In this document: in pieces, positions 63,579-64,000 of the stretch | How the letters are laid out: each line of letters begins with the position of its first letter | Position numbering within the stretch: the stretch's first letter is position 1 | The notes under the pieces: model-generated | The model's input: only the letters and a program-made list of their open reading frames with translations | What the model was told of the DNA's origin: nothing | Databases searched by the model: none | Source: JAHDHW01 sp965277415 | Lineage (GTDB): Bacteria > Bacteroidota > Bacteroidia > Chitinophagales > Saprospiraceae | Assembly (NCBI GenBank): GCA_965277415.1 | Contig: CBDICS010000093.1 | Span: forward strand, 83,780-147,779 | DNA: 64,000 bases | Direction of reading: 5' to 3' | Translations under genes and position numbers: made by a program

Positions 63579-64000
63579 CTATGAGATGGACGAAGAAGTA
63601 TATGATCCTGTAGAGCAAAAGATTGTCAAAACCGGAAGGAAAATCAGTAGTGGTGTAGCTACAAATGAACCTTCTATAGGGAGAGAAGAATGTGCACTCC
63701 GCTATTCCAAAAGCTATAAAAATGAAGTAAAATTCCGATCGGATAATCTCTTTATTTTTGAGTATCCTGTCAATGAATCTTATTATCCTGGCCCTTCTAT
63801 TGGCTATAGTAAAGTGAGTGTTAAAAGCTTGGCTTCAGAGTATGCATTAAAACGTGCCCAAGGAGAAGGTCTAGCACAAACTTTACCAGAATTACCAGAA
63901 GATTTGCCCGAAGGCTTTGCAGTCAGCGGAATGACGGTCAATGAATTTTATACGGCCAAAGATTTTCCAATCATTACGGAAGAGACTACGGTTGATCATC
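63544..64000 (+). pseudogene. Rhs-like giant protein, continuation in the +1 frame, runs off window
   Basis: The frame is open to the window edge: KHLRTYGVVYDYEM, then GVATNEPSIGREECALRY, then YYPGPSIGYSKVSVKSL and GMTVNEFYTAKDFP. This is the standard sequel of the 63578 fragment in Bacteroidota Rhs-like proteins. In this frame a TAG stands immediately before ATG 63544, so the shift must occur after that point. Either the gene is broken by a one-base insertion, or the base is a sequence error, or translation shifts frame. Confidence 0.75.

Noticed and set aside
1..64000. Prophage, restriction-modification, toxin-antitoxin or CRISPR-Cas locus, and tRNA or rRNA genes
   Set aside because: I found no matching proteins or RNA folds anywhere in the window. 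The only defence-like element is the CHAT protein, and its export signal argues for an envelope role.

Overview
The window reads as a chromosomal segment of a Bacteroidota bacterium, most likely near the Saprospiria/Lewinella group. The base composition is AT-rich. Many secreted proteins end in type IX secretion system (T9SS) sorting tails, and a PorP/SprF-type T9SS gene is present. Several promoters have the Bacteroidota form TAnnTTTG. The assignment to Saprospiria is inference from protein style (CHAT/TPR proteins, HYR-like giants, Rhs-like secreted proteins); no rRNA or tRNA is present to confirm it.

Layout. 1-4000: a giant secreted repeat protein on the minus strand, cut by the window edge, with nine ~82-residue units and a 481-bp perfect internal duplication. 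4.8-9 kb: an amino-acid permease fused to two universal stress domains, then an FG-GAP/ASPIC T9SS cargo protein. 9.2-12.2 kb: three proteins I do not recognise. 13-19.3 kb: a secreted DUF11-like membrane-anchored protein, an exported TPR-CHAT protein, and converging on them an ECF sigma factor with a membrane TPR anti-sigma-like partner. 19.6-25 kb: a DUF5916 outer-membrane protein and a three-gene operon (NqrM-like protein, CDP-alcohol phosphatidyltransferase, LtaS-like sulfatase). 25.2-30.2 kb: housekeeping genes mazG, rpsO, pnp and the primary sigma factor rpoD. 30.3-38.9 kb: small lipoproteins and membrane proteins, a degenerate Nudix-like protein, purC, a saccharopine-dehydrogenase-like enzyme, and an Omp28-like thioredoxin-fold T9SS cargo. 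39.2-43.3 kb: rplT-rpmI-infC and clpC. 44-51.9 kb: a STAS protein, a Crp/Fnr regulator, a PorP/SprF protein, a reprolysin-like metalloprotease and a further T9SS protein. 52-57.1 kb: two TlpA-like thioredoxins, msrB, a cytochrome P460 gene next to a 5'-truncated copy, and an AraC regulator. 57.6-64 kb: an apparent operon of a double F5/8C lectin, a lipoprotein and an Rhs-like giant that is frameshifted at about 63547 and continues past the window.

How it fits together. The housekeeping blocks are conventional and well terminated. The accessory content is mostly envelope and surface biology. The most system-like locus is 12.9-19.3 kb, where a sigma factor, an anti-sigma-like TPR membrane protein, an exported CHAT protease-like protein and a membrane-anchored surface protein lie together, with a shared ATGCATTCA box in the flanking non-coding DNA. 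Non-coding observations include a 77-bp mobile-looking element in two copies, GTCAG-rich palindromic arrays at gene ends, a pseudoknot-ordered pair of inverted repeats at 12876-12935, and a recurring TTGATACGCTATCCCT motif upstream of secreted-protein genes.
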